Shown here in pieces: positions 6,981-16,558 of a DNA stretch of 64,000 nucleotides. The stretch comes from BRH-c25 sp012519325 (lineage in GTDB: Bacteria; Bacillota; Clostridia; Lutisporales; Lutisporaceae). The position numbers and the translations under genes were made by a program. Each line of letters begins with the position of its first letter. The first letter of the stretch is position 1. Below the pieces are notes generated by a model. The model made no database searches. It worked only from the letters and a program-made list of their open reading frames with translations, and was not told the origin of the DNA. The DNA lies in contig JBMNHZ010000010.1 in the NCBI GenBank assembly GCA_050950645.1, positions 201,358 to 265,357 on the forward strand. The letters are read 5' to 3'.

Positions 6981-9422
6981 CTATGGTACTATTTCATTAT
7001 CCATATGCATATTGTCTTTTGTCTCCTCGGGAACCAGATAGGCCTCTATTATTTCCCTGGCAACAGGCGCGGGATAATTACCATGGCCTCCCTGAGTTAT
7101 CATAACCACAACGGCAATCTCGGGCTTTTCATAGGGGGCAAAGGCCGCAAACCATGCATGAGCATCATAACCTTTTCCCACCTCCGCAGTTCCCGTTTTT
7201 CCGGATATGATAACCTTGCTGCCGACAAAAGCACTTCTAGCTGTTCCGCCGATTTCGTTGGTAACAGCATACATTCCTTTCTTTATTGCTTCCAGATTGG
7301 CCGGCGAAATATCTATCTTCTCAACTACCTCCGGTTGTTTTTGAAGCTTTAGGGTACCATCATAACCTATGACCTTATCTACCAGATACGGCTTATACCT
7401 TGTACCCCCATTTGCTATTGTAGCAACTGCATTTACAAACTGAAGAGGAGTGACATCGTTCATTCCCTGTCCTATAGTTGCATTCAATACTTCCCCGGGC
7501 TGATATTTACTTCCATGGATATACTGCCATACTCTGTTTATGGATTTGCTATCAGTGATTCCCAGTTCTTTAAGCCTTTTTCGTACCTGGGCTTCACCGG
7601 GATTATCGTCAATATATTTTTTGATTTCATCGCGTATTTCCTGATCATCAATTTTCAGGTTGTTTACAAGATAGTTATCCAAATACCTTTTATACGATGC
7701 CTTTTTATTTTCAGGCCCTTCTACGGTTCCTTTATACTCCGAGATTAACTCAATACCAGTATACGCACCGAAGCCGAATTTCTTTGCGTATTTTTCAAAT
7801 ACTTCTCCTCCCATTCTTCTGCCAACCTCAAAGAAGAAATAGTTGCAAGAATTCTTAATTGCTTGGGTTACATTCTGATTGTAATGAGGCCTGCCTGTAG
7901 ATTTAAAAATGGAGCAGGATGGTGAGACGCCAGGTACTGCCGTATAATAGCCTTTATCATATATCGTCTCTGAAGGTGTTATTACCTTGCTTCCCAATCC
8001 TGCCACTGCACTAACCAGCTTCATGGTCGAACCGGGAGGAAGAGTCGCTGAAATCGCATTATTCATAAGCGGCTTTGGGGCATATACATCCTTGCTTTCC
8101 GGCTGCAGATCTTTCCAATCCTTACTGCTGATTCCTGCTGCAAATAGATTCGGGTCAAATTTTGGCTCACTTGCCATAGCAAGAACCTTTCCTGTATTCA
8201 CATCAATTGCCACCGCAGCTCCGGAGGTTGCATTAGGATATGGTTTACCCTTTACTATACCCTTTCTAATATTCTCCATGGTTTTTGCCAATGATTCTTC
8301 TGCAATTTTCTGAAGCTTGGCATCAATAGTCAGAAAAACAGTATTACCGGGGACAGGATCTATTTCATTTATTGTATTTATCAGCGTACCGTTTACATCT
8401 ACTTCTATCTGCCTGGAACCATCCTTGCCCTTAAGGTATTCTTCCATAGAATTCTCTATTCCTGACTTTCCAATCAGATCCTGGGGAGTATATCCTTTTT
8501 TTGACAGTTCCTCAAGCTCGCTTCCGATCATACCCATATAACCGATAATATGGCTGGCAAAATCCCCTCCAGCATATGACCTGATGGGCTTCTGGATTAT
8601 CTCCACCCCGGGAAGGAAAATTTTGCTTTCTTCTATTTTTGCTCTTGTTTCCATCTTGATATTTGCTGCTATCTCTACCGGCTCATAGGCCTTAAATCTG
8701 TTCTGTCCGACCAGGTACTTGACAGCCAGGATTTTTTTTGCCTTTTCATCATCGTATATATCTCTGGGAATGTTATATTTGCTGCAAAGTACATCAAATA
8801 TCTCCCAGGCAGTCTTTTCGGGTTCGAAACCATTGTTTTCCTTCCATTTTAATTCAGACTTCTTATAGTCGAATTGGAAATCATTGACGTCAAAGGGCAG
8901 TTCCACCCCTTTTTCATCCCTGAGAATCTCATAGGCTTCGAGATCAATAGTGTCCGGTGGAATGTCATAATCCAGCCTCAGCTTCATAAAAGCATCCCTT
9001 GCGGTTGAACCTTCAGGAATACCGTACTTCTTCTTCCAGTTGCTCTCATCATCCTGATATGAAAACCTGATGGGATTTATGAGTATTGGTATTTCATCCT
9101 TATAAGTATCACCGTTCTGTTCGATTATATTGATTACAGACAGTGCAATATCATTTAACGTATCCTGGGGTACTTCGGTTTTCATTATATTTACAGAATA
9201 GCTCTGCTTGTTTCCCGCAATAAGCCGTCCGAACTTGTCTACAATATGCCCTCTGGGTGCAGTTACTGAAATATTCCTTGTCCTCAAGGTCTCAGACTTT
9301 TTTCGGTAATATTCCCCTTTTACCAGCTGCAAGTCTGCCAATCTGAATGCCATAACCAAAAAAATCAAGACTATGACCGCCCTGATGATATCAATCCTAT
9401 CTTTAAAATATTTCTTAAACAT
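6981..9422 (-). CDS. mrdA: Penicillin-binding protein 2 (transpeptidase)
   Basis: An 813-residue class B PBP that crosslinks peptidoglycan during cell elongation with MreBCD. One N-terminal membrane segment (AVIVLIFLVMAFRLADLQL) is followed by the dimerisation domain (SVTAPRGHIVDKFGRLIAG). The transpeptidase motifs are PGSTMKLV (SxxK), KNSCNYFFF (SxN) and SGKTGTAEVG (KTG). The length exceeds the usual 600-700 residues: there are two extra blocks, one at about residues 105-235 where two similar 'WKxxxG' units follow each other, and a charged helical insertion at about 580-645 before PGEVLNATIGQG. It is in an operon with mreBCD upstream and minCDE downstream. ATG 9422 follows GGGTAGGTGA. Confidence 0.92.
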   Translation of the reverse strand: MFKKYFKDRIDIIRAVIVLIFLVMAFRLADLQLVKGEYYRKKSETLRTRNISVTAPRGHIVDKFGRLIAGNKQSYSVNIMKTEVPQDTLNDIALSVINIIEQNGDTYKDEIPILINPIRFSYQDDESNWKKKYGIPEGSTARDAFMKLRLDYDIPPDTIDLEAYEILRDEKGVELPFDVNDFQFDYKKSELKWKENNGFEPEKTAWEIFDVLCSKYNIPRDIYDDEKAKKILAVKYLVGQNRFKAYEPVEIAANIKMETRAKIEESKIFLPGVEIIQKPIRSYAGGDFASHIIGYMGMIGSELEELSKKGYTPQDLIGKSGIENSMEEYLKGKDGSRQIEVDVNGTLINTINEIDPVPGNTVFLTIDAKLQKIAEESLAKTMENIRKGIVKGKPYPNATSGAAVAIDVNTGKVLAMASEPKFDPNLFAAGISSKDWKDLQPESKDVYAPKPLMNNAISATLPPGSTMKLVSAVAGLGSKVITPSETIYDKGYYTAVPGVSPSCSIFKSTGRPHYNQNVTQAIKNSCNYFFFEVGRRMGGEVFEKYAKKFGFGAYTGIELISEYKGTVEGPENKKASYKRYLDNYLVNNLKIDDQEIRDEIKKYIDDNPGEAQVRKRLKELGITDSKSINRVWQYIHGSKYQPGEVLNATIGQGMNDVTPLQFVNAVATIANGGTRYKPYLVDKVIGYDGTLKLQKQPEVVEKIDISPANLEAIKKGMYAVTNEIGGTARSAFVGSKVIISGKTGTAEVGKGYDAHAWFAAFAPYEKPEIAVVVMITQGGHGNYPAPVAREIIEAYLVPEETKDNMHMDNEIVP

Positions 9423-9446
9423 ATTATCACCTACCCCCCGAAACCC

Positions 9447-9959
9447 CTAATATATCCTCTTATCCATAAAAGGAGCTTCATCCAGCTTGTAGACAATCCG
9501 ATACACAATTGCACCAATTGCCGCATTATATAATGCCTGAGGCAGGATTACCCGCAACAGCATATTCATATATGAGCCCCCTGCAATTGGAAAGTTATTG
9601 GAAAAATAAGAAAGCAGTATAAAGCTGTGCTGATAAATAATAATTGCAGCAAGATTAAAAATGAGCGGAGGAATGAAGCTGTTTTTAAATACGTTTTCAT
9701 GAGCCTGTCCTATTATGTATCCGGTCACCATATAAGACAATGCATTGATACCAATGACTTTCGCATACATAATATCCAACATCAATCCTATTCCAAGACC
9801 TGTAAAGGCGCCAAAGGAGCTTCCCCTCAAAATTGCATATGCTACTATTATCATTATCGAAAAATCCGGTTTAATACCGTTGATGCGAGTATATTGAAAT
9901 AATGTCGATTCAAGAATGACATTAAAAACAGACAGTATGCATATAACTGCTATTCTCAC
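9447..9959 (-). CDS. mreD: Rod-shape determining protein MreD
   Basis: A 170-residue polytopic membrane protein with about five hydrophobic helices and the family phrase RINGIKPDFSIMIIV, typical of MreD. It belongs to the elongasome and lies between mreC and PBP2. The start is GTG at 9959 with GGGAGG six bases upstream; the TTG at 9965 would abut the binding site. MreD is poorly conserved, so the call leans on gene order. Confidence 0.85.
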   Translation of the reverse strand: MRIAVICILSVFNVILESTLFQYTRINGIKPDFSIMIIVAYAILRGSSFGAFTGLGIGLMLDIMYAKVIGINALSYMVTGYIIGQAHENVFKNSFIPPLIFNLAAIIIYQHSFILLSYFSNNFPIAGGSYMNMLLRVILPQALYNAAIGAIVYRIVYKLDEAPFMDKRIY

Positions 9960-9973
9960 AAGCAACCTCCCAT

Positions 9974-9994
9974 ATGTTTCGCGTCAAGCGAAAC
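9974..9994. other. Short perfect hairpin between mreC and mreD
   Basis: The palindrome gtttcgc-gtca-agcgaaac lies between mreC and mreD. No T run follows, so it is more likely an mRNA stabiliser or chance structure than a terminator. A related phrase (tgtttcgtga ... ttcgcgaaaca) occurs near 23050-23096. Confidence 0.35.
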
Positions 9995-10032
9995 GTATTC
10001 ATTGATTCATATGTCGTGAAAAATAATAATTT

Positions 10033-10842
10033 TTATTCAATAGGTATAATTACAAATACCTCTTCAAGTCTTTTAAAGTCTACAGAAGGCTCTACAGTTA
10101 CTATTTTCTGCAGCTTTTTCTCCTGCTTCTCCACACTCTTCACTTTGCCTATGTACAGCCCCTTTGGTAAAGTGCTGTACTCTGAAGTAATTATATCATC
10201 ACCCTTGACTATGTCCGCCTCAAGTTCCATTATTGCCGTAACGTTAGAGTTCGCACTGCCTGAAACAATGCCCATATCCCTTGTCCTGTTTACGATTATG
10301 CTTACGGAGCTTCTTTCATCGATTATTGCCATAAGTTTTGAATAATTTGCACCTACCTCGATTACTTTACCAACAAGATAACCATGGCCTGCTATTACAG
10401 CATTATTGACTTGAATCCCATCTTTGGATCCTTTATTTATCGTATATACATCATACCAATTCCCTGGATCTCTTCCGGTAACATTGGCTCCAATATATTT
10501 GTACTGCGCATTTGCATCCTTGAATTCCAAAAGACTTCTCAGCCTGCTGTTCTCCAGTGCCATTTGTATAAGCTGCCTGTTTTGCTCTTTCAGCTTTTCC
10601 ACTTCTTCCTTAAGGTTCTCATTCTCGGTTTTAAGATTTCTCAAATCGTATAAGTTCTTAAAGGTATTCTTAAAAAACTCCCCGGAAGAGTAAAATACTC
10701 TTTGAACAGGAGTAATAATTCTTCCAAGTAAACCATCAATCACACCAGGTCTTGTCCTACCCTGAGAAGTAAAAGCAATCAATGATATCAACAATATTGA
10801 TATTAATACAACAGAAACAAGAAGTTTATTCCTAATTCTCAT
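10033..10842 (-). CDS. mreC: Rod-shape determining protein MreC
   Basis: A 269-residue bitopic protein: a membrane helix (LVSVVLISILLISLIAF, residues 8-24), a coiled coil (about residues 65-100 with NLKTENENLKEEVEKLKEQN) and two beta-barrel domains containing GRDPGNWYDVYTINKGS and VIVNRT-like segments. MreC links the outer elongasome enzymes to MreB. ATG 10842 follows TGTGAGGT. It is directly downstream of mreB. Confidence 0.92.
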   Translation of the reverse strand: MRIRNKLLVSVVLISILLISLIAFTSQGRTRPGVIDGLLGRIITPVQRVFYSSGEFFKNTFKNLYDLRNLKTENENLKEEVEKLKEQNRQLIQMALENSRLRSLLEFKDANAQYKYIGANVTGRDPGNWYDVYTINKGSKDGIQVNNAVIAGHGYLVGKVIEVGANYSKLMAIIDERSSVSIIVNRTRDMGIVSGSANSNVTAIMELEADIVKGDDIITSEYSTLPKGLYIGKVKSVEKQEKKLQKIVTVEPSVDFKRLEEVFVIIPIE

Positions 10843-10860
10843 TTTCTACCTCACAAAATC

Positions 10861-11889
10861 CTATCTCTTATGCCTTATCGAATAAGATTTGCTTATTTCG
10901 TCATACTGCTCCAATGCTTTACCTGTACCAATCGCCACACAATCCAACGGATTCTCAGCTATCTGCACCGGCATTCCTGTTTCGTGCTTAACTAAAGTAT
11001 CCAATCCGTGAAGAAGAGCCCCGCCTCCTGAAAGCATTATTCCTCTTTCCATTATATCGGCAGCCAGCTCAGGAGGTGTCTTCTCCAGAGTACCCTTTAT
11101 TCCGTCCAGAATAATTGCAACAGGCTCTCTTAAAGCTTCAAGAATTTCCTCCGTAGTGACTGTTATAGTTTTTGGCAAACCCGTAACCAGGTCTCTTCCT
11201 TTAATCTCCATTGAGCTTTCTACCTCACGGGGATATGCGGAACCGACTACAATTTTTATCTCCTCCCCGGTACGCTCTCCAATTGCCAGATTATACATTC
11301 TTTTTATGTAATGCACAATTGCCTCATCCTGCTTATCGCCGGCCGCCCTTATGGATTTGCTTGTCACAATTCCTCCCAGGGAAATTACTGCGATCTCGGT
11401 AGTGCCTCCCCCCATATTGACTATCATGCTGCCGGTTGGTTCTCCAACTGGTAAACCAGCTCCAATTGCTGCTGCCATCGGCTCTTCAATAAGTCTTGCA
11501 GTACGTGCCCCTGCCTGCATTGCTGCCTCTTCAACAGCTCTTCTCTCAACTTCTGTTATACCTGAAGGCACACTAACAAGAACCCTGGCCTTACCTACCG
11601 GGGAACCTGCATAAGCTCTCCCTATAAAATACTTTATCATTTTTTGTGTAACATTAAAGTCGGCAATTACTCCATCCTTCATAGGCCTTATTGCTATAAT
11701 ATTGCCAGGGGTTCTGCCGATCATTTTTTTTGCTTCGTCACCTACGGCCATAACAGTATTGGTGTCAATCTTCATAGCAACAACAGACGGTTCCCTTACA
11801 ACAATTCCTTTACCCCTTACATACACCAGTGTATTTGCAGTACCTAAATCTATACCTATTTCTTTTGACAAGAAATTGAACAAACCCAT
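10861..11889 (-). CDS. mreB: Rod-shape determining actin homologue MreB
   Basis: A 342-residue MreB. The actin-fold nucleotide motifs are visible: IGIDLGTANTLVYV (phosphate 1), VNMGGGTTEIAVISLGG (phosphate 2) and LSGGGALLHGLD (adenosine). MreB filaments guide lateral wall synthesis. ATG 11889 is preceded by AAGGAGGAC. First gene of mreBCD, downstream of radC. Length fits the family. Confidence 0.96.
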   Translation of the reverse strand: MGLFNFLSKEIGIDLGTANTLVYVRGKGIVVREPSVVAMKIDTNTVMAVGDEAKKMIGRTPGNIIAIRPMKDGVIADFNVTQKMIKYFIGRAYAGSPVGKARVLVSVPSGITEVERRAVEEAAMQAGARTARLIEEPMAAAIGAGLPVGEPTGSMIVNMGGGTTEIAVISLGGIVTSKSIRAAGDKQDEAIVHYIKRMYNLAIGERTGEEIKIVVGSAYPREVESSMEIKGRDLVTGLPKTITVTTEEILEALREPVAIILDGIKGTLEKTPPELAADIMERGIMLSGGGALLHGLDTLVKHETGMPVQIAENPLDCVAIGTGKALEQYDEISKSYSIRHKR

Positions 11890-12014
11890 AAATTATATGT
11901 CCTCCTTAGCAAAATGCGAGCATCAATTTTACAACAACTTTTACTGTATAAAGGCAAAATTAGTTATATAAACCTTTATATATGATTTACAAATAGAAAA
12001 CAAGTTATTCAACG

Positions 12015-12704
12015 TTATATCAATCCTTTTTCTTTCATGCTGACATATTTGCCGTCTCCTATTATAATATGATCAACAAGTTCAATACCGATAAGTTTCC
12101 CTGCTTCAACAATCCTTGCAGTTATTGATATATCCTCGCTGCTGGGAGACGGATCACCGCTGGGGTGATTATGCACCATGATAATACTGGCACTTGACTT
12201 CCTTATTGCAGGATTAAAAATCTCCCGGGGATGCACAATGGAAGCATTCAAGCTTCCTATTGAAATTTCCTCCACAGATATCAAATTGCATTTTACATTC
12301 ATCAATACAAGCTTCATGTGCTCCTTCTTAAGATATCTCATTTCTTCCATAAGCAAACCGGCAACATCCTGAGGACATTTTATCGGCTTGTCCTCTCCAG
12401 GCTCAAAAGCAGCCAGGCGTTTACCCAACTCTAACGCTGCCTTGATTTGTGCCGCTTTTGCTCTGCCGATTCCATTGATAGAATTCAGCTGTTCAATATT
12501 ACTTTCTGCCAGGTATCTCAGCCCCTGCCCCTGTACCAGTATCCTATGGGCCAGGGATATCGCACTTTCTTCTTTGGTCCCGGTCCGGAGCAGTATGGCA
12601 AGAAGCTCTGCATTGGATAGCACTGAAGCCCCGTGTCTTACAAGGCGCTCCCGTGGTCTTTCCTCCTCCGGAAGGTCCTTTATTGTGATATGATCTTCCA
12701 TCAT
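12015..12704 (-). CDS. radC: RadC / UPF0758 JAB-type protein
   Basis: A 229-residue RadC-family protein: an N-terminal helix-hairpin-helix region (LNSINGIGRAKAAQIKAALE) and a C-terminal JAB metalloprotease-like domain with HNHPSGDPSPSSED (HxHx7SxxD). The function is uncertain despite the name. The start chosen is ATG 12704 (MMEDHITIKD), about eight bases after GGAGG; ATGs at 12710 and 12701 are alternatives. It lies between maf and mreB, a common clostridial order. Confidence 0.92.
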   Translation of the reverse strand: MMEDHITIKDLPEEERPRERLVRHGASVLSNAELLAILLRTGTKEESAISLAHRILVQGQGLRYLAESNIEQLNSINGIGRAKAAQIKAALELGKRLAAFEPGEDKPIKCPQDVAGLLMEEMRYLKKEHMKLVLMNVKCNLISVEEISIGSLNASIVHPREIFNPAIRKSSASIIMVHNHPSGDPSPSSEDISITARIVEAGKLIGIELVDHIIIGDGKYVSMKEKGLI

Positions 12705-12727
12705 CTTCATACCCTCCAGGCAAAAAT

Positions 12728-13297
12728 CTAGATAAGCTTTACTCCGAAATGCTCCAGCATCTTTCTCAACCGGAATATAGGAAGCCCAACGACATTAAAG
12801 TAGTCTCCCTGAATTTTCTCAACAAATAGTGAACCCAAGCCCTGTATTGCATATGCTCCCGCCTTGTCTTCAGGTTCACCGGTGTTTATATATGAAGTTA
12901 TCTCATCCTTGCTTAATTTCTTTATTTTTACCTTAGTGCTTTCATGTTCGGTCAGGCTTTCCCCTGTTGCAGTATTTATAATGCTGACTCCAGATATCAC
13001 AAGGTGCTGCTTCCCGCTAAGCTTAGCCAGCATGCAGAAAGCTTCTTCCCTGTTTCTGGGTTTTCCCATTATTTCATCGCAGTAGACAACTGTATCTGAT
13101 CCGATAACCAATGCTTCTTCCTTTATGGACTCGGATACATCCTTTGCTTTCATATAAGCAAAATACTCAACCAGTTTTACAGGCGGCAGCTGAACTCTAC
13201 TCTCTTCAAAATTTGACGGTATAACTTCAAACTTAACACCTGTCTGAGACAACAGTTCTTGCCTCCTTAGTGAATTTGACGCCAGTATTATTCTCAT
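12728..13297 (-). CDS. maf: Maf-like nucleotide pyrophosphatase
   Basis: A 189-residue Maf protein, a pyrophosphatase for dTTP/UTP or modified nucleotides implicated in division arrest and housecleaning. The signature MRIILASNSLRRQELL opens the protein. Further family motifs are VIGSDTVVYCDEIMGKP, SGKQHLVISGV and EDKAGAYAIQGLG, with FFVEKI-type ending. ATG 13297 follows GGTGAGAT. It overlaps or abuts the DUF4321 gene upstream. Confidence 0.94.
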   Translation of the reverse strand: MRIILASNSLRRQELLSQTGVKFEVIPSNFEESRVQLPPVKLVEYFAYMKAKDVSESIKEEALVIGSDTVVYCDEIMGKPRNREEAFCMLAKLSGKQHLVISGVSIINTATGESLTEHESTKVKIKKLSKDEITSYINTGEPEDKAGAYAIQGLGSLFVEKIQGDYFNVVGLPIFRLRKMLEHFGVKLI

Positions 13298-13582
13298 TTA
13301 TCTCACCTGTACAATCTGTTCAATACTAAAGCCTTCTATATATATATATATCGCAATTACAATTCCTAGTATACTGAACATATTTATATTGAAATTAAAA
13401 CCAAAGGTAAGCCTGAGTACATGAAAATCCCACTCATGTGCTGAAACTCCCAGATTGTATCCATACTTAAGTACAGGAAAATAGTTGCCCAGCAGTTCAC
13501 CCAAAAAGCCGCCAACAACCAATCCGCATACAACCATCAGAAGCATTATCCAAGCATTTCCGCCGCTTCCTCTCCTCAACAC
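13298..13582 (-). CDS. DUF4321 small membrane protein
   Basis: A 94-residue protein with two hydrophobic segments (WIMLLMVVCGLVVGGFLGEL and NMFSILGIVIAIYIYI) and the DUF4321 phrase GFNFNINMFSILG. The function is unknown; the family sits next to maf in many Clostridia, as here. The start chosen is GTG 13582, six bases after GAGGAG; a TTG at 13588 would abut that site. Confidence 0.75.
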   Translation of the reverse strand: MLRRGSGGNAWIMLLMVVCGLVVGGFLGELLGNYFPVLKYGYNLGVSAHEWDFHVLRLTFGFNFNINMFSILGIVIAIYIYIEGFSIEQIVQVR

Positions 13583-13721
13583 ATTCAACTCCTCTATCCG
13601 CTTCTATATGCAAGCAATTTATGAATTCCTTAAGTTTTAGTTTAACATTTTAAATACCGGACTTCAACTTCATTTAGCGTATGAAACCAACATTTCATAT
13701 ATATAATTGTATAATTCATAT

Positions 13722-13751
13722 CAAAAAAGAAGAATGCGATGCATTCTTCTT
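13722..13751 (-). terminator. Terminator of the rnf operon
   Basis: Hairpin agaagaatgc-gat-gcattcttct (13728-13750) overlapping the rnfB stop, followed on the minus strand by TTTTTT. The same stem phrase gaagaatgcg...gcattcttc recurs at 40411-40431. Confidence 0.8.
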
Positions 13752-14736
13752 ATCTCATTTCTATGGCATCCTTGGGGCATTTTTCAAAGCATTGTGCACA
13801 GCCGACGCATTTGTCCTCCAGCACCTTATGCTTTCCCTTCAGTTCTCCCTCAATTGCCCCGAAATTGCAATTTTTTGAGCAGATTGTACAGCCTATGCAT
13901 TTGTCATCATTTATGAATGCTTTTTTCCTCTCTGCAAAATTGGCATATATGGTTTTGGTAGGGCACACCTCGGCGCACATCATACAGTTTACACACTTGC
14001 TGTAATCTATCTTCGCAACGTTGTTTTCAACCTTTATAGCGTCAAACCTGCATGCTTTTACACATTTCTGACAAGCGATACATCCGACCTTGCAGGCTTG
14101 CATTGTGGCTTTGCCTTTATCCTGATTCCTGCAAAGCACTCTTACCTTCTTGGATATTGGGACTAGTTCAATAATTCCCTTCGGGCACACCGCTATGCAT
14201 TTCTTGCAGGCCGTACACTTTTCTTCATCAACAACAGCAACTCCATTTACAATATGAATAGCATCAAAGGGGCATTCCCTCACACAGGTACCAAATCCTG
14301 TGCATCCATAGCGGCAGCTTTTTGAACCTCCGGCAAGCATTTCTGCCGCCTTGCAGTCTTTTATCCCATAATACTCGTATTTTTCCATTGCATTTTCACT
14401 ATCACCGCAGCAAATCACCCTTGCAACCTGACGTTCAGCTGAGTCGGCTTCAACACCCATAAGCTTCGCAATTTTCTCAGCAAGCTCTGCTCCACCAACC
14501 GGGCAGCCGGATATAGGTGCATCACCTCTTACGATTGCCTCAGCCAGGGCATCACAGCCTGCATACCCGCATCCGCCGCAATTTGCACCCGGCAAAATAT
14601 CTCTTATGTCTGTAATCCTAGGGTCAACTTCAACAGCAAATTTTTTTGATGCATATGTCAGCACAATACCGAAAAAAATCGCCATTCCCCCTAAAACTAT
14701 TACAGGCAATCCTATACTATTAAACAAGGTAGTCAC
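13750..14736 (-). CDS. rnfB: Rnf complex subunit RnfB (polyferredoxin)
   Basis: A 328-residue RnfB, the likely entry point for ferredoxin electrons. After an N-terminal membrane helix comes the cluster motif NCGGCGYAGCDALAEAI (about residues 51-67), then six ferredoxin-type cysteine groups: CTGFGTCVRECP, CTACKKCIAVCP, CIACQKCVKAC, CVNCMMCAEVCP, CIGCTICSKNC and CVGCAQCFEKCP. The long C-terminal polyferredoxin arm is usual for clostridial Rnf and longer than in proteobacteria. Last gene of rnfCDGEAB. Confidence 0.96.
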   Translation of the reverse strand: MTTLFNSIGLPVIVLGGMAIFFGIVLTYASKKFAVEVDPRITDIRDILPGANCGGCGYAGCDALAEAIVRGDAPISGCPVGGAELAEKIAKLMGVEADSAERQVARVICCGDSENAMEKYEYYGIKDCKAAEMLAGGSKSCRYGCTGFGTCVRECPFDAIHIVNGVAVVDEEKCTACKKCIAVCPKGIIELVPISKKVRVLCRNQDKGKATMQACKVGCIACQKCVKACRFDAIKVENNVAKIDYSKCVNCMMCAEVCPTKTIYANFAERKKAFINDDKCIGCTICSKNCNFGAIEGELKGKHKVLEDKCVGCAQCFEKCPKDAIEMR

Positions 14737-14755
14737 CTCTACTTTCTATATATAA

Positions 14756-15340
14756 CTACAGCAAACCGCTGAAAAGGCCGCTGAATCCCAGGAAAGCAAT
14801 AGAAAACAGGCTGGCTGCAATCATTGCTATCGGGAAGCCTTCCAGGGCTTTTGGTATTGGAGCCAATTCAAGCCTTTCCCTGACACCCGCAAAGAGTATT
14901 ATTGCCAGTGAAAAACCCAAACCTGCGCCTACGCCGTTAATTAATGACTCAATCAGATTATAGCTTTTATCAATGTTCAGTATCGCAACACCCAAAACTG
15001 CGCAGTTGGTAGTAATAAGCGGCAGATATATACCAAGGGCTTGATACAGTGTCGGGCTTGTCTTTTTAATAACCATCTCAACGAACTGAACAAGGCCTGC
15101 AATTACAAGTATGAAGGCTATAGTCTGCATATATCCTATATTCATGGGATCAAGTATAAAAATTTGCACAGCCCAGCATATTACGGATGCAAGGCCCATT
15201 ACAAATGTAACAGCAACACTCATTCCCACAGCTGTGTCTATCTTCTTTGATACTCCCAGGAACGGGCATATACCCAAGAACTGAGAGAGGACAAAGTTAT
15301 TTATGAATATTGCACTGACAATGATTAATCCTAATTTCAT
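14756..15340 (-). CDS. rnfA: Rnf complex membrane subunit RnfA
   Basis: A 194-residue membrane protein with six predicted helices. Family phrases are FINNFVLSQFLGICPFLGVS near the N-terminus and LPLITTNCAVLGVA at about residues 106-119; the cysteines in CPFLG and NCAVLG are those proposed to hold an intramembrane iron-sulfur site. Homologous to RnfE and to NqrE. Fifth gene of the operon. Confidence 0.95.
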   Translation of the reverse strand: MKLGLIIVSAIFINNFVLSQFLGICPFLGVSKKIDTAVGMSVAVTFVMGLASVICWAVQIFILDPMNIGYMQTIAFILVIAGLVQFVEMVIKKTSPTLYQALGIYLPLITTNCAVLGVAILNIDKSYNLIESLINGVGAGLGFSLAIILFAGVRERLELAPIPKALEGFPIAMIAASLFSIAFLGFSGLFSGLL

Positions 15341-15354
15341 CTATATCCTCCTCC

Positions 15355-15951
15355 TTAACTCTTTCTCGGGCTGGTAATTTTATTAAATGCCGCAATGGAA
15401 AGTCCATATACCAGGAAGCCCCCGGGAGGCAGTATCATCATTAAAACAGGTTCAAAAGACTCGCCAAATAGTGGCATTCCGAGGAATGTACCTGCACCGA
15501 GAATTTCTCTTACTGCACTTATTATTGTAAGTGCTGCCGTAAATCCCAATCCCATTCCCAAGCCGTCCATAACTGAATTAATAACTGGATTTTTTGCTGC
15601 AAATGCTTCAGCTCGCGCAATTATTATACAGTTAACAACTATAAGAGGAATATATATTCCCAGAGATTTATCCAATGCAGGTGAAAATGCCTGTATAAGC
15701 ATCTGAACTATTGTAGTAAACGTTGCAATTACAACAATATATATCGGAATTCTAACTTCATTTGGTACTATTTTCTTAATCAGCGAAATGATAAGGTTTG
15801 AACCTATAAGAACTGCAGTAGCCGCAATTCCCATACCTATGCCATTGAATACGGCAGTAGTAAGAGCAAGAGTAGGGCAAGTTCCAAGGACTAACCTGAA
15901 TGTGGGATTCTCTTTTATAAGTCCGTTGCTGAAATCTTTCCAAAGATTCAT
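15355..15951 (-). CDS. rnfE: Rnf complex membrane subunit RnfE
   Basis: A 198-residue paralogue of RnfA with six helices. The conserved GTCPTLALTTAVFNGIGMG (about residues 23-41) and IPLIVVNCIIIARAEAFA are typical. The start is ATG 15951 (MNLWKDFSNGLI), preceded by GGAGGTGA; the longer open frame to 16005 overlaps rnfG and has no better site. Confidence 0.94.
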   Translation of the reverse strand: MNLWKDFSNGLIKENPTFRLVLGTCPTLALTTAVFNGIGMGIAATAVLIGSNLIISLIKKIVPNEVRIPIYIVVIATFTTIVQMLIQAFSPALDKSLGIYIPLIVVNCIIIARAEAFAAKNPVINSVMDGLGMGLGFTAALTIISAVREILGAGTFLGMPLFGESFEPVLMMILPPGGFLVYGLSIAAFNKITSPRKS

Positions 15952-15973
15952 TTTGTTCACCTCCAAATTTATT

Positions 15974-16558
15974 CTACTTACCTGATAATTCTCTTGCCGC
16001 CTCAAGGGCCTGGTTTACTCCCTCCGCTACTGCCCTTGATGTAACTGTCGCCCCAGATAATGCGGCAATTTCATTATCCTTTGGAGTACCGCTCTTAATA
16101 ACGTTTATTGTATTGTCCCAGGTCTTTCCTTTAAACTGATTCTGGAACTTGGGAGTTGCTGAATTCTTTCCAAGCCCTGGAGTCTCAGTGTTATTTCCGA
16201 CTTTAATTCCTTGAATAATCCCATCCGTACCGATACCTACAACTACATCTATAGCTCCTCCGTAGCCTTTCGGAACCACTTTTACAGCATATCCTACAAC
16301 CTCTTCTCCAGCTTTTGCTGTATATATTTCTGTTATGAAATAATACTTTCCATTGGATTTTATTTTGGAAAATGTATTATCATCCAAAATTTCAAATGCG
16401 TCAGCATCAGGAAGCACTTCTTTTCTTGCTTCATCATTAGCCCTTACAATCTGCTCTTGTATTCTATCGTGAGTTATTGCATTTGTATAGCCCAGTGATG
16501 CAGCCATAACAGCACATACAAGAAACAAAACTCCAGTCAATCTGATATAATCACGCAC
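15974..16558 (-). CDS. rnfG: Rnf complex subunit RnfG (covalent FMN)
   Basis: A 194-residue protein with an N-terminal membrane helix and an extracytoplasmic FMN-binding domain. The flavinylation motif is SGATVTSRAV (about residues 168-177), where FMN is attached to the second threonine in characterised homologues. It starts at GTG 16558 and overlaps the end of rnfD by eight bases, pointing to coupled translation. Confidence 0.94.
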   Translation of the reverse strand: MRDYIRLTGVLFLVCAVMAASLGYTNAITHDRIQEQIVRANDEARKEVLPDADAFEILDDNTFSKIKSNGKYYFITEIYTAKAGEEVVGYAVKVVPKGYGGAIDVVVGIGTDGIIQGIKVGNNTETPGLGKNSATPKFQNQFKGKTWDNTINVIKSGTPKDNEIAALSGATVTSRAVAEGVNQALEAARELSGK

